Shown here: piece after piece, positions 55,701 through 64,000 of the stretch
How the letters are laid out: every line of letters begins with the position of its first letter
Numbering within the stretch: position 1 is the stretch's first letter
Assembly: GCF_028372415.1 (NCBI RefSeq)
Contig: NC_092872.1
Coordinates: 512,554,224-512,618,223 of the forward strand
Source: Notamacropus eugenii
Taxonomy: Eukaryota > Chordata > Mammalia > Diprotodontia > Macropodidae
DNA: 64,000 bases
Direction of reading: 5' to 3'
Program-made: the position numbers and the translations under genes
Notes under the pieces: model-generated
Told to the model about the DNA's origin: nothing
Seen by the model: the letters and a program-made list of their open reading frames with translations, nothing else
Databases searched by the model: none

Positions 55701-57051
55701 GGGGGGCAGAGCCAAGATGGCGAAGTAGAAAGCCGCACATACACATAGCTCCGAACCCACAACCCATAGAACATCTGTAAATAGCAACTCACTGCGAATT
55801 CTGCAGCACCAGAAGCCACAGAACATTAGAGCGAAGGAGATTTCTGTTCCAGAGGGACCTGCAAACCTCTCACAAAAGGTCCTTTGCCCTGTGGACTGGA
55901 CACCACGGACTGGGAGCCAAGCACAGCCCTGCCGCGGCCGCGGCACCGAGAGGAGCGGATCTGGGAGGGCTTCAGGGACGGGATCTCCAGCGGCCACATG
56001 GGTCCCTCCACCCACAGGTGACAGGGGTCGGTGAGAGGGTCTCTTTGGTGGGTCGAGAGGAGAGTGGGGTGCCCCCATAACTCAGGCCCCCTTGGGAGGC
56101 AGCAGCAGAGGTGGGAGCAGACCAGGGCTCCCCAAGCAGGCAGGAGCCTGGATCCATTGTTGAAGGTCTCTGCATAAAGCCCCTGAGGGAACTGAGCCTG
56201 TGAGGCGGCCCTGCCCCCACCTGAGCACCTGAACTTAATCTCACACTGAATAGCAGCCCTGCCCCTGCCCAAAGCCCTGAGGCTGAGAAGCAGCATTTGA
56301 ATCTCAGACCCCAAGTGCTGGCTGGGAGGATCTGGAGGTAAAGTGGGTGTGAAGAGAATATTCAGAAGTCAAGTCACTGGCTGGGAAAATGCCCAGAAAA
56401 GGGAAAAGAAATAAGACTATAGAAGGTTACTTTCTTGGTGAACAGGCATTTCCTCCCTTCCTTTCTGATGAGGAAGAACAATGCTTACCATCAGGCAAAG
56501 ACACAGAAGTCAAGGCTTCTGTATCCCAGCCCACTCAATGGGCTCAGGCCATGGAAGAGCTCAGAAAAGATTTTGAAAATCAAGTTAGAGAGGTGGAAGA
56601 AAAGCTGGGAAGAGAAATGAGAGACATGCAGTCAAAGCATGAACAGCAGGTCAGCACCCTGCTAAAGGAGACCCAAAAAAATGCTGAAGAAAATAACACC
56701 TTGAAAAATAGGCTAACTCAATTGGCAAAAGAGGTTCAAAAAGCCAATGAGGAGAAGAATGCTTTCAAAAGCAGAATTAGCCAAATGGAAAAGGAAGTTC
56801 AAAAGCTCACTGAAGAAAATAGTTCTTTCAAAATTAGAATGGAACAGATGGAGGCTAATGACTTTATGAGAAACCAAGATATCACAAAACAAAACCAAAA
56901 GAATGAAAAAATGGAAGATAATGTGAAATATCTCATTGGAAAAACAACTGACCTGGAAAATAGATCCAGGAGAGACAATTTAAAAATTATGGGACTACCT
57001 GAAAGCCATGATCAAAAAAAGAGCCTAGACATCATCTTTCTTGAAATTATC
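55701..57051 (+). mobile_element. Nested HAL1/L1 insertion, 3' truncated
   Basis: It begins GGGGGGCAGAGCCAAGATGG, carries the GC-rich 5' UTR, and stops inside ORF1. An 18-bp duplication, AAGGAATAACACACACTC, flanks it (55683-55700 and 57052-57069). It has no 3' UTR or poly(A). The last six bases of shared text, AAGGAA, are common to ORF1 and the target, so priming inside ORF1 by microhomology is likely. An autonomous L1 source is equally possible because ORF2 would lie beyond the break. Confidence 0.85.
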
Positions 57052-57060
57052 AAGGAATAA
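56389..57060 (+). CDS. Truncated ORF1p of the nested insertion
   Basis: Open for 223 codons from MPRKGKRNKTIEGYFLGEQA to FLEIIKE; the stop TAA comes from the target DNA. It contains the N-terminus, the whole coiled coil and the first part of the RRM (RRDNLKIMGLPE near residue 195), and lacks the rest of the RRM and the C-terminal domain, so it should not be a functional ORF1p. The high similarity to the intact ORF1 and the absence of breaks suggest a young insertion. Confidence 0.85.
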   Translation: MPRKGKRNKTIEGYFLGEQAFPPFLSDEEEQCLPSGKDTEVKASVSQPTQWAQAMEELRKDFENQVREVEEKLGREMRDMQSKHEQQVSTLLKETQKNAEENNTLKNRLTQLAKEVQKANEEKNAFKSRISQMEKEVQKLTEENSSFKIRMEQMEANDFMRNQDITKQNQKNEKMEDNVKYLIGKTTDLENRSRRDNLKIMGLPESHDQKKSLDIIFLEIIKE

Positions 57061-57833
57061 CACACACTCAATTGGATATGTAAATCTACTTTACCCTGCA
57101 GGAAGGCAAGGGGCAAAGGAATAGGAGAGGGAAGATAATACAAGGGACAGCAAATTGGGGAAAGGGATAATCAGAAGCAATCATTCTTTGTCCATGGGAG
57201 GACAGGTCAAGGAAGAGAATGGAATAGATAGGGGGGCAGGATAGGATAGAGTGAAATGTGGTTTGTCTTCTGCAACATAGCTATTTTGGAAGTGCTTTGC
57301 ATTGTTTCACATGTATCACCTACACTAAATTGCTTGTTTTCTTAATGAGGGTGGGTGGGGAGGGAGGAAGGGAGAGAATATGGAACTCAAAGCTTTAATA
57401 ATAAATGTTAAAAATTGTTTTAGCATGCAACTGGAAAATAAGATATACAGGCAATGGGGTACAGAAATCTATTTTGCCCTTTGGGAAAATAAAGGGGAAG
57501 GGGGATGGAAGAAGGGTGGGTAATAGAAGGGAGGGCAGAATGGAGGAAGGGGTGGATGGGGCACATACAGTCCTGGGGTATGGGGTGGGGAGAGATGGGG
57601 AGAAAATTTTGAATTCAAATTCTTGTGAAAGTGAATGTTGAGAACTGAAAAATAAATTACATTTTTTACTTCTCAAACCTCTGTAGTTTTGATTGGTATT
57701 GAATAATTGTTTTCTTGTTGTTGTTTTTATGCTACCTTAACTGCTTCTGTGCCTTAATCTTTTAGCATTTGTCTTCTTCAGATTAAAGGAATCTAAAATT
57801 TCTGATATACTTTGTAGGAAGCTTGAAGGAAGA

Positions 57834-58379
57834 TCAAAAGGTTATACACACTAACACATCCACCCACTTACCTTTCAGGCAAATGAAGCACTATTTTAGT
57901 CATTTTATATCTGAGAGTAATTGAGCTCCAAGACTGGCTAAATGGGACTTAAACTCTTGTCTCTTTTTTTTCCCCAATACATAATTCTTTCTATACATTT
58001 TGTTCATATCCACTCCCATCTCACCTTTGAGACTGCAAACTTCTTTGATGAGCACTTTTTCTCTCACCTTCTCTCTTAGCATCTTCCTCCTAAAGTCCAA
58101 GAAATAGATAAGAGAGATGGGAAAGAGGATTAGTTACAAGCTAATTCAAGGTAAAAAACTATCCAAATGCAAAATATGCCACCATGAGATGACTTTGGCA
58201 GGCATATTCTGGGTGGCATACAAGAATGTGGCTACAGTAATGAAGTATGACCAATCTAAAAACTGGAATACAATATTGCATGTAAAACTCTAACATGATT
58301 TTTGAATGTATTAATATGAAACAAGCATGAAGTAATCCTCCTAGTAATTGACACTAGTGAAGCCTATCTCAACTACAAA
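57834..58379 (+). repeat. Copy 2 of the 545-bp duplicated segment
   Basis: Direct-orientation match to 41706-42247, 16.1 kb away. The sequences diverge beyond both ends. It starts about 170 bp past the old HAL1. Confidence 0.85.
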
Positions 58380-58514
58380 GATTTCTTTTTTGTTGCTTTT
58401 AATTAGGCATGGAATTGAAGTTTTCTAGAATGTGTTTTAACTTTTAATGCCTTTACAAATCTTCAGTAGCTGTACTTTTTATTTGTTTGTAGGTTTACTT
58501 TTTTGTTTGCTTTT

Positions 58515-58880
58515 GTTGAAAGAATTGGGAATGTTTAGACTGGAGAAATCAGGATGGGTATGATAATTGTCTTCAAATAACTGAAGAACTATCAAATGTA
58601 AGACTCAGTTTATTGCCTGAAGAAGCAGAACTGGAAGCAATGGGGAGATATTGTGATAAAGATTTAGGTTCAAGGTAAGGAATAACTTTCTAATAATTAG
58701 AGATGTCCAAAAGTGGAATGGTCTGCCTCAGGAGTAGCGTATAGTGCTTCATTAGAGGTCTAGTGGTGGAGATATGATGAACACTTCTTGAGAATTTAAT
58801 AGAGGTACATCTTGTTCAGGTACCTATGATATCTTCTGAGGCTCTCTTAAATTCTGAAATTCTTTGATTCTGTGGAATAT
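58515..58880 (+). mobile_element. CR1/L3-type LINE 3' fragment
   Basis: GTCTTCAAATAACTGAAGAA, 'agaagcagaactggaagcaa', AAAAGTGGAATGGTCTGCCT, GAAATTCTTTGATTCTGTGG: the CR1-clade 3' order, better preserved than the copy at 6830. Confidence 0.7.
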
Positions 58881-58899
58881 AGGACTATATCTCATAAAG

Positions 58900-59270
58900 A
58901 ACAGAGTTAGAAATAAAGATTTGGGAATCATACTCAGAGATAAAGTTGAAGTTGTGCAGCAGATGAGATGACTGATGGGAGAGACTGTAGAGACAGGAGA
59001 AGAGAACTAATTATTAGCCAAGAGGCTTTAGGTAGTGCCTATATTTTGGAGGTCAGAGAGACAGAAATCAACAAAAGAGACAGAGGAAGCGTGATTTGAG
59101 AGGCAGGAGGAGAACCAGATGAGGGTGATGACACAAGAGAAGAGAGTTTCCCAAAAAAGAGGGAGATATGATCAGTATATTGAAATGCTGCCCTCAAATC
59201 AAAACAAATGAATACTGAGGAAAAAGTTTTGTAATTAGCTGGTCACTGGTGAATTTTGAAAGCGTAATTT
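58900..59270 (-). mobile_element. L2-type fragment, inverted
   Basis: Purine-rich text related to the 17.6-18.1 kb part of the long L2 copy. Boundaries uncertain. Confidence 0.45.
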
Positions 59271-59359
59271 CAGAGTAACTTTCACAGTCTGTTTTACTTG
59301 AGATAAGTTTCTTGTGTTGTTTTAGTTTTGTTTTGTTTTCCCTATTTGTGGTTGTATCA

Positions 59360-59560
59360 GTTTAGGGAGGAAATTCCTTCTACCAGTATAGGTTCTCTGC
59401 GATTTAATATCTTAAAGGAGTTGCCTAGGGTAATATAAATGATTTAACCAGTATTGCTCAGCCAGTATATATAAAAAGTAAAACTTAAACCCAGGACTTG
59501 AGCCAGACTCTGAAATCAGTTCATTCTCTAATACTCCCAAACTGCCTCTCTAGGCATAAG
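59360..59560 (-). mobile_element. Marsupial SINE, family of 3570-3850, inverted
   Basis: GGTTCTCTGCGATTTAATAT, GGAGTTGCCTAGGGTAATAT, AAACCCAGGACTTGAGCCAG. Confidence 0.6.
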
Positions 59561-59569
59561 TTAGAAGTT

Positions 59570-60590
59570 ATAAAACAAGTTAAGATTTTAACTTATGCTG
59601 AGATAACTTATCCTAGGAAAATATATCACAATTGTTAGCCTTCTTTGTCATAGTTTGAAAATAGCCAGAGGGATTGTATTAATAGGCATTGTGCCATTAG
59701 GTTCCCCAAATGGTGGAGATGAGGTCATGACACCTCCTATAAGATTAATCAATTGCTTATACATTCTGTCTAGAATGGATATAAGGTAATGGATTGTATG
59801 ACCTTCTGAAGTTGCACACAGTTTGATCCAGTTACCATATCCATTTGGGTTGTATCTAAATAACAATGAGAAGATTTGTAAAGTCAGGAAAATTTCATGG
59901 TATTACCCCATTGATATAACCCCATGAAAATACCAGTGCTTCCTGGAATGGCAGCCTGAGATATTGGTAACTATGTTGAATGAAACATAAAGCCAATTTC
60001 TCCAAATGTAATTGGCATGTAAGTTACAAAATTGCCCAGACAAGCTCCAGTTTAGTTTCTGTTGCTGAGAGATAATAAGCTCATCACACCATTTCACAAC
60101 TCAAAAGTGTGTGGGTGCTTTTTGAAGCCTGTAGCATCTGCTCTTTTTCCAAGGCTAAAGACTAAAATCTCAGCGGAAAGAGGCTAAGATGCTCATGCAG
60201 AGTCACAGGGAAGGAGAATCTTTTTCATCAGAACATGACTTGCATGAGTTCCTTTGTACAACTTGGTGCCTGCAGAGAATAACCAAAAAGGACAGCCATG
60301 AATTTATCGGAAGCTTGAATATATATAAGTTTTAGTGATTGGCTTTTTAGAAGGGACTGGGGGAGTTCTGAGTATCTATTTTCTGTCAATAAACTTCCAG
60401 TAGGTGTGGTTTCAAATTTATTCTTTCTCTACAAATATTTTTAAAGCCTTGATCTATGCAAAATATGCACGCAAAGACTCATTGACTTGCAGATTGTTAA
60501 GGGATTTTTTATTTGGTTGGGTTTTGGGGGGAAAAATGAAAAAGTAATCTTGTACTATATAATCAAGGTCTCTCCCTGGAGACACATTTT
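59570..60590. other. Unassigned; possible LTR-like end near 60100-60450
   Basis: No gene. A TATA-like ATATATATAAG near 60320 and a CAATAAAC signal near 60390, about 75 bp apart, recall an LTR, but I see no repeat partner, terminal dinucleotides or target duplication. Confidence 0.25.
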
Positions 60591-60594
60591 ATAA

Positions 60595-60690
60595 ATCAAG
60601 TCAACAGGCATTTATTAAGCACCTTTTATGTGCCAGGCACTGTACTAAAGGCCAGAGATATAAAGAAACTCAAAAGACAATCTCAACTAT
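60595..60690 (-). mobile_element. L2 tail
   Basis: Inverted: GTCAACAGGCATTTATTAAG, ATGTGCCAGGCACTGTACTA. Confidence 0.75.
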
Positions 60691-60699
60691 CCTTTTTGA

Positions 60700-61345
60700 C
60701 TAACGGCTATCATTCCCAAGGTGAATGGTCCTCTGTTACAATGATTGGAGAACTTTGTTTTCGCTAAGTAACTGATCCCTATGAGAATCAAATCTGTAAT
60801 CTTTTATTTATTCTAAAAAATCAAACTAACTAGCTCAGATATTTTTTAAAAAAACTTTTAAAGAACATTACCAACTCTTCAGTATTACTTGAGATATTTA
60901 TTTCACAGCACATAAACTCTGTCTCTAGAATATTTTGTCTTTATATTGTCAATGATTTCATCAGTGTGCTACACTTAGAGTCAAGAAAACCTGGGTTAAA
61001 ATTCTTGTCCTTATAATTTATCATCCCCCAATAAGAAAAAACAATCCACTACTTACTGAATAAAAAATTAAATTAAAATAGATACCATATGACTTCTTTT
61101 TTTTTACCATTTGGATTTTACTGTAAAATTCCATTCTCAAGCAGTGTCCTTTCTGTCCCTCCTACACACAGTGCTAAAGACCGTCATATCTTTGCTCCTG
61201 TTGTTCTCTGCCCACCTTCCCTTCTGACTGTCCTCCTACTTATCCTTCTAAACACAGGTCAAATTGTACTTATGCTTTGAAGCTTTTCCTGGTCTTTCCT
61301 ATCTAAATTTGTTGTACTTATTATGCATCCATATTCCACAATTTA
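60700..61345. other. Unassigned; possible L2 text near 61130-61330
   Basis: No gene; the pyrimidine-rich part may be an old L2 piece. Confidence 0.35.
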
Positions 61346-61349
61346 GCAC

Positions 61350-61502
61350 TTGAAATAACGTTGGACTGTGAGTCAGAAAAAAAGTTCCAACTCTTTTGTA
61401 TGACTGTGGGCAAGTCATTTAATCTCTCTTGACCTTACTTTTGTAAAATGAGAGTTAGATGATCTATAAGACCCACTCGAGTTTAATATTCTATAATTCT
61501 AC
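61350..61502 (+). mobile_element. MIR/THER-like SINE
   Basis: ACTGTGGGCAAGTCATTTAA, CTTGACCTTACTTTTGTAAA, and a TTCTATAATTCTAC tail. Confidence 0.65.
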
Positions 61503-61699
61503 AATGGAGTTCTAAAATAGCTATGCCATTCTATACACTGCTTTGTTTGCTTTTTGTTCCAGGTAGGCATGCCTTATTTCACAAACTCAATTGTAAGATC
61601 TTAGTGGGATTTTACTTTTACCTCATGAATCTTTCACACACATCTGACCTTTCCCGCTAGAAATTTAGGTGATGATCAAGCTAGGAGATACTTTAAAAA

Positions 61700-61870
61700 A
61701 AGATTAAATATCTCGACTCCATTTTAGCAAATGATGAAAATGAGGCCCAGGAAGGCAAAATGAATTGTTCAAAGCTACATAGTAGTTACCAGTGAAATAG
61801 TATTCAAACCCACGTTCTCTAATGCCAAATCTAGTGCTCAGTCCTCTATACCATGCTATATGGCAGGTTT
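61700..61870 (-). mobile_element. MIR-type SINE
   Basis: Inverted core: TGATGAAAATGAGGCCCAGG, AACCCACGTTCTCTAATGCC. Confidence 0.65.
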
Positions 61871-62290
61871 GTACTTGTTGCACAATCTTCTCCTAGGTAC
61901 TGTAGTGGATAGATGATTTGAATTCTAGTTGACACTTGGGTTTTATTACAAATCAATTAATCAACAACTGTGTCATCCATGGTTTCCATATATTCTAAGC
62001 TCATTTCTGTGAAGTAAAAACTCTATCCCTTGCTCCCATATGAATTCTTTCTACAAACACAGCAATCCCCAACACTTCCACCAGGGGCCATGATATTTTC
62101 AAAATTCAGTGTTTCCATTTTATTCCTATTACAACACTTCTAGTCCTGGTAGGACATAGCGGAACCTAGTGTCATTGTGTAAAAGTACTCACCATTTGCT
62201 CTTCTGAGTTCTCGCCTCAGTTTTAATAAAGCAGCAAGCAGAGAACCTTCCCAAATGAAACCACAGAATGGCCCTTTGTGTCCTCAGACA
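61871..62290. other. Unassigned intergenic sequence
   Basis: No gene or clear repeat. A near-CTCF string at about 62078-62090 misses one core base. Confidence 0.4.
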
Positions 62291-62294
62291 CAGT

Positions 62295-62860
62295 TCTGAC
62301 AATGCCACTCCCCTTTTCAGAAATCTTCAGTGGCTTTTCATTGTCCGTAGGATAATACAGAAACTCCTTAATTAGGTACTTAAGGTTATCAGCCGTGAGG
62401 CTTCAAGCTGCCTTTCCTTCCCTGTTTAACACTGACTTCTGTAATTTCCTTTCCTTTTAATAAACAAATATTGACTGTATCTCAGCCAGAAAGAATTATT
62501 AGCTATTTCCCCAATCCTATCCCCGATTTGTCCCTCCTTCCCACCCTCCCCACCAATACCCACCCTCCCCATGCCTCCAAGCTTCTACATGGACATCCAT
62601 GTCTTTAACATATGTCTTCATCTCTCATTTTTGAAAGACTTCCCTTCCTTCAAGGTCTAGCTCAAGAACTACCTCTAATATGAAGCCTTTTCTGATCCTC
62701 CCAGCTCAAAGTGATCTCTCTCTGATTAAATTTTCCTAGAGTAGTTAGCCCAGAACTCTCCTTTACCTCTATCACATTCAACCTTGGACCATACTTTTGT
62801 TTGCATTTGCTATATTCTTCCACTGAATTGAAAGTTTATTGAGGGTAAAGTATGCATGAT
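62295..62860 (+). mobile_element. L2-type LINE 3' portion
   Basis: ACAATGCCACTCCCCTTTTC, CTTCCTTCAAGGTCTAGCTC, GAAGCCTTTTCTGATCCTCC, then an L2-like tail. Confidence 0.7.
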
Positions 62861-62879
62861 TTTTTTTCATATTTATAAA

Positions 62880-63022
62880 ACTAGTGCAAGTTATTTAACC
62901 CTTCAGTGTCCCAGGCACCTCTCTAAAACTATAAGTTACAGAGAAAGCGCTAATCTACGTTTGTGGAAGTTCCTTATCAGGAGTTTCCTAACTGTTGAAA
63001 TCATAGGATCAGTCTAAAACAA
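62880..63022 (+). mobile_element. Marsupial SINE fragment, family of 3570-3850
   Basis: CCCAGGCACCTCTCTAAAAC, TATAAGTTACAGAGAAAGCG, TGTTGAAATCATAGGATCAG. Confidence 0.65.
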
Positions 63023-63470
63023 AAAGTGGTTAGAGAGCTGAACTTGGAGCCAGGAATAATAATAATAACAGTTCACATTTACATGCACTTTAAGGATTGG
63101 AAAGTATTATCTCATTTGATATTCACAACAACCCTGAAAGTTAGTGCTATGCTTTATTATACCTATTTCACAGGTGAGGAAACTAACACAGGAAAAAGCA
63201 TCATTCATTCCTGGAAATACCTAAGGCTGGATTTGAACTCAGATCTATCCTGCTTCCAAGTCCAATGTTCTATCCACTGTGCCACCTAGGAAGGCTTAGG
63301 TTTAAGTTCTACCTCTGGTCATGTGACCTGGGGCAAGTCACTTCATCTACCAGTGTCCTAGATATCTCTAAGGATATAAGTTTCAGAGAAGGTACTGATC
63401 TTCATTGAGAGAGGAAATTTCCTCATTTAAAAATTCTATATATTAACAAAATCACAGATCTAGTTCCTAT
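63023..63470 (+). mobile_element. Marsupial SINE split by an inverted THER1 SINE
   Basis: Head GAGCTGAACTTGGAGCCAGG at about 63037-63053 and body GGTTTAAGTTCTACCTCTGG onward at 63298-63470 belong to one plus-strand SINE. Between them, at about 63056-63292, lies a THER1/MIR SINE in the opposite orientation (GATTTGAACTCAGATCTATC, TCTATCCACTGTGCCACCTA). Confidence 0.75.
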
Positions 63471-63539
63471 CCAAATGTGTGTACACGTACATATTTATAC
63501 ATGCATATATACATGTATGAGGTATAAATATGTAAATAT

Positions 63540-63612
63540 GGTACATGGCACAGTGTCTGGCATTTAATAGGCACCTAATAAATGCTTGCTGAGAATTTAA
63601 TTGAGCTGGAAG
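63540..63612 (+). mobile_element. L2 tail
   Basis: GGCACAGTGTCTGGCATTTA, ATAGGCACCTAATAAATGCT. Confidence 0.75.
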
Positions 63613-63714
63613 TTCTTTTAAAATTAGACCTTTACTTACTCTGACCTTTCTCTAATTTCCAAAACACAACATCCTCAAAGCAATTTTGAAATTGTCATTG
63701 CTTTTATTAGGGGC

Positions 63715-63900
63715 CACAGCCAATTTAATACAGTGATAATAAATATAGCTCACAGTTCCAGAGCATTTAATACTTTGAAAAGGGCCTGCATCACAACAAC
63801 CCTGTGAGGCAAGTTCAACTTACTTGTCTGTAATCACATGGTTAAGAAGTCATCAGAGTCAAAACTTGAAACCAGGTCTTCTTCTTCAGATTCAAATACT
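63715..63900 (-). mobile_element. THER1/MIR SINE
   Basis: Inverted: ATCACAACAACCCTGTGAGG, TTGAAACCAGGTCTTCTTCT. Confidence 0.6.
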
Positions 63901-64000
63901 TGAGTCCTATAGATACTGCTTACGAAGAATTCAGTCTCTAGTCAGAATAGTTTCTTTTGAAAGTATAAATGTAGGCTAGAAAAAATGAATAAAAAATAAA

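Larger units (their letters stand above)
53333..57654 (+). mobile_element. HAL1 element, old copy split by a younger insertion
   Basis: The 5' end CAGGGTGGAGCCAAGATGGC is near 53333; a degenerate ORF1 lies at about 54066-55154; the 3' region runs to 55682, is interrupted by 55701-57051, and resumes through 57654. Removing the insert leaves a normal HAL1 3' region colinear with the copies at 42824 and 46213. Weak target duplications AATTAGAAATTTT (53320-53332) and AATTACATTTTTT (57655-57667) are possible. Confidence 0.85.

Noticed and set aside
62078-62090. CTCF-like string CCACCAGGGGCCA
   Set aside because: One conserved core G is replaced; weaker than the site at 14533.

Overview
The window is mammalian chromosomal DNA, almost certainly from a marsupial. 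The repeat content supports this: tRNA-headed SINEs of the marsupial MAR1/WSINE kind, abundant L2/CR1-clade LINEs, RTE-clade LINE sequence, and a cluster of L1-derived elements that carry ORF1 but no ORF2 (HAL1, 'half-L1'). The species cannot be fixed from the sequence.

The one host gene I can support is PFDN4, prefoldin subunit 4, on the minus strand. Exon 1 lies in a GC-rich CpG island near 37.15 kb. Exons 2, 3 and 4 are packed at 16.55-15.51 kb, and a 20.6 kb first intron separates them from exon 1. The four coding exons have canonical splice sites, are all joined in phase 0, and give an intact 134-residue protein, the same length as human PFDN4. In the human map PFDN4 lies between CYP24A1 and DOK5 at 20q13.2. 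If synteny holds, low coordinates here face DOK5 and high coordinates face CYP24A1, but neither gene is visible.

Layout. 1-15.4 kb: intergenic DNA downstream of PFDN4, with SINEs, L2 and CR1/L3 pieces, a hAT-type transposon end, microsatellites and a strong CTCF-like motif at 14.53 kb. 15.5-37.2 kb: PFDN4; intron 1 holds a long L2 copy in the gene's orientation, a minus-strand L1 with much of ORF2 (interrupted by a short hAT element and an L2 tail), a minus-strand HAL1 inserted into an L2 copy, more L2 copies and many SINEs. 36.6-37.6 kb: CpG-island promoter. 37.6-42.8 kb: an L2 split by a probable solo LTR, an L1 3' end, an RTE fragment, a 71-bp (TA)n tract and a 545-bp segment that recurs at 57.83 kb. 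42.8-57.7 kb: three HAL1 elements in tandem orientation. The first has an intact 362-codon ORF1 and perfect 13-bp target-site duplications; the third contains a nested, younger, 3'-truncated HAL1/L1 insertion. 57.8-64 kb: the second copy of the 545-bp segment, then ordinary old repeats.

I found no new multi-gene system. The most unusual items are the nested L1-type insertion that ends inside ORF1, with an 18-bp target duplication, no poly(A) tail and a 6-nt microhomology at its 3' junction; the duplicated segment bracketing the HAL1 cluster; and the TISU-like start context of PFDN4. Most open reading frames of 60-210 codons in the window lie inside repeats or arise by chance. Boundaries of old repeats are approximate and identities were judged by eye.
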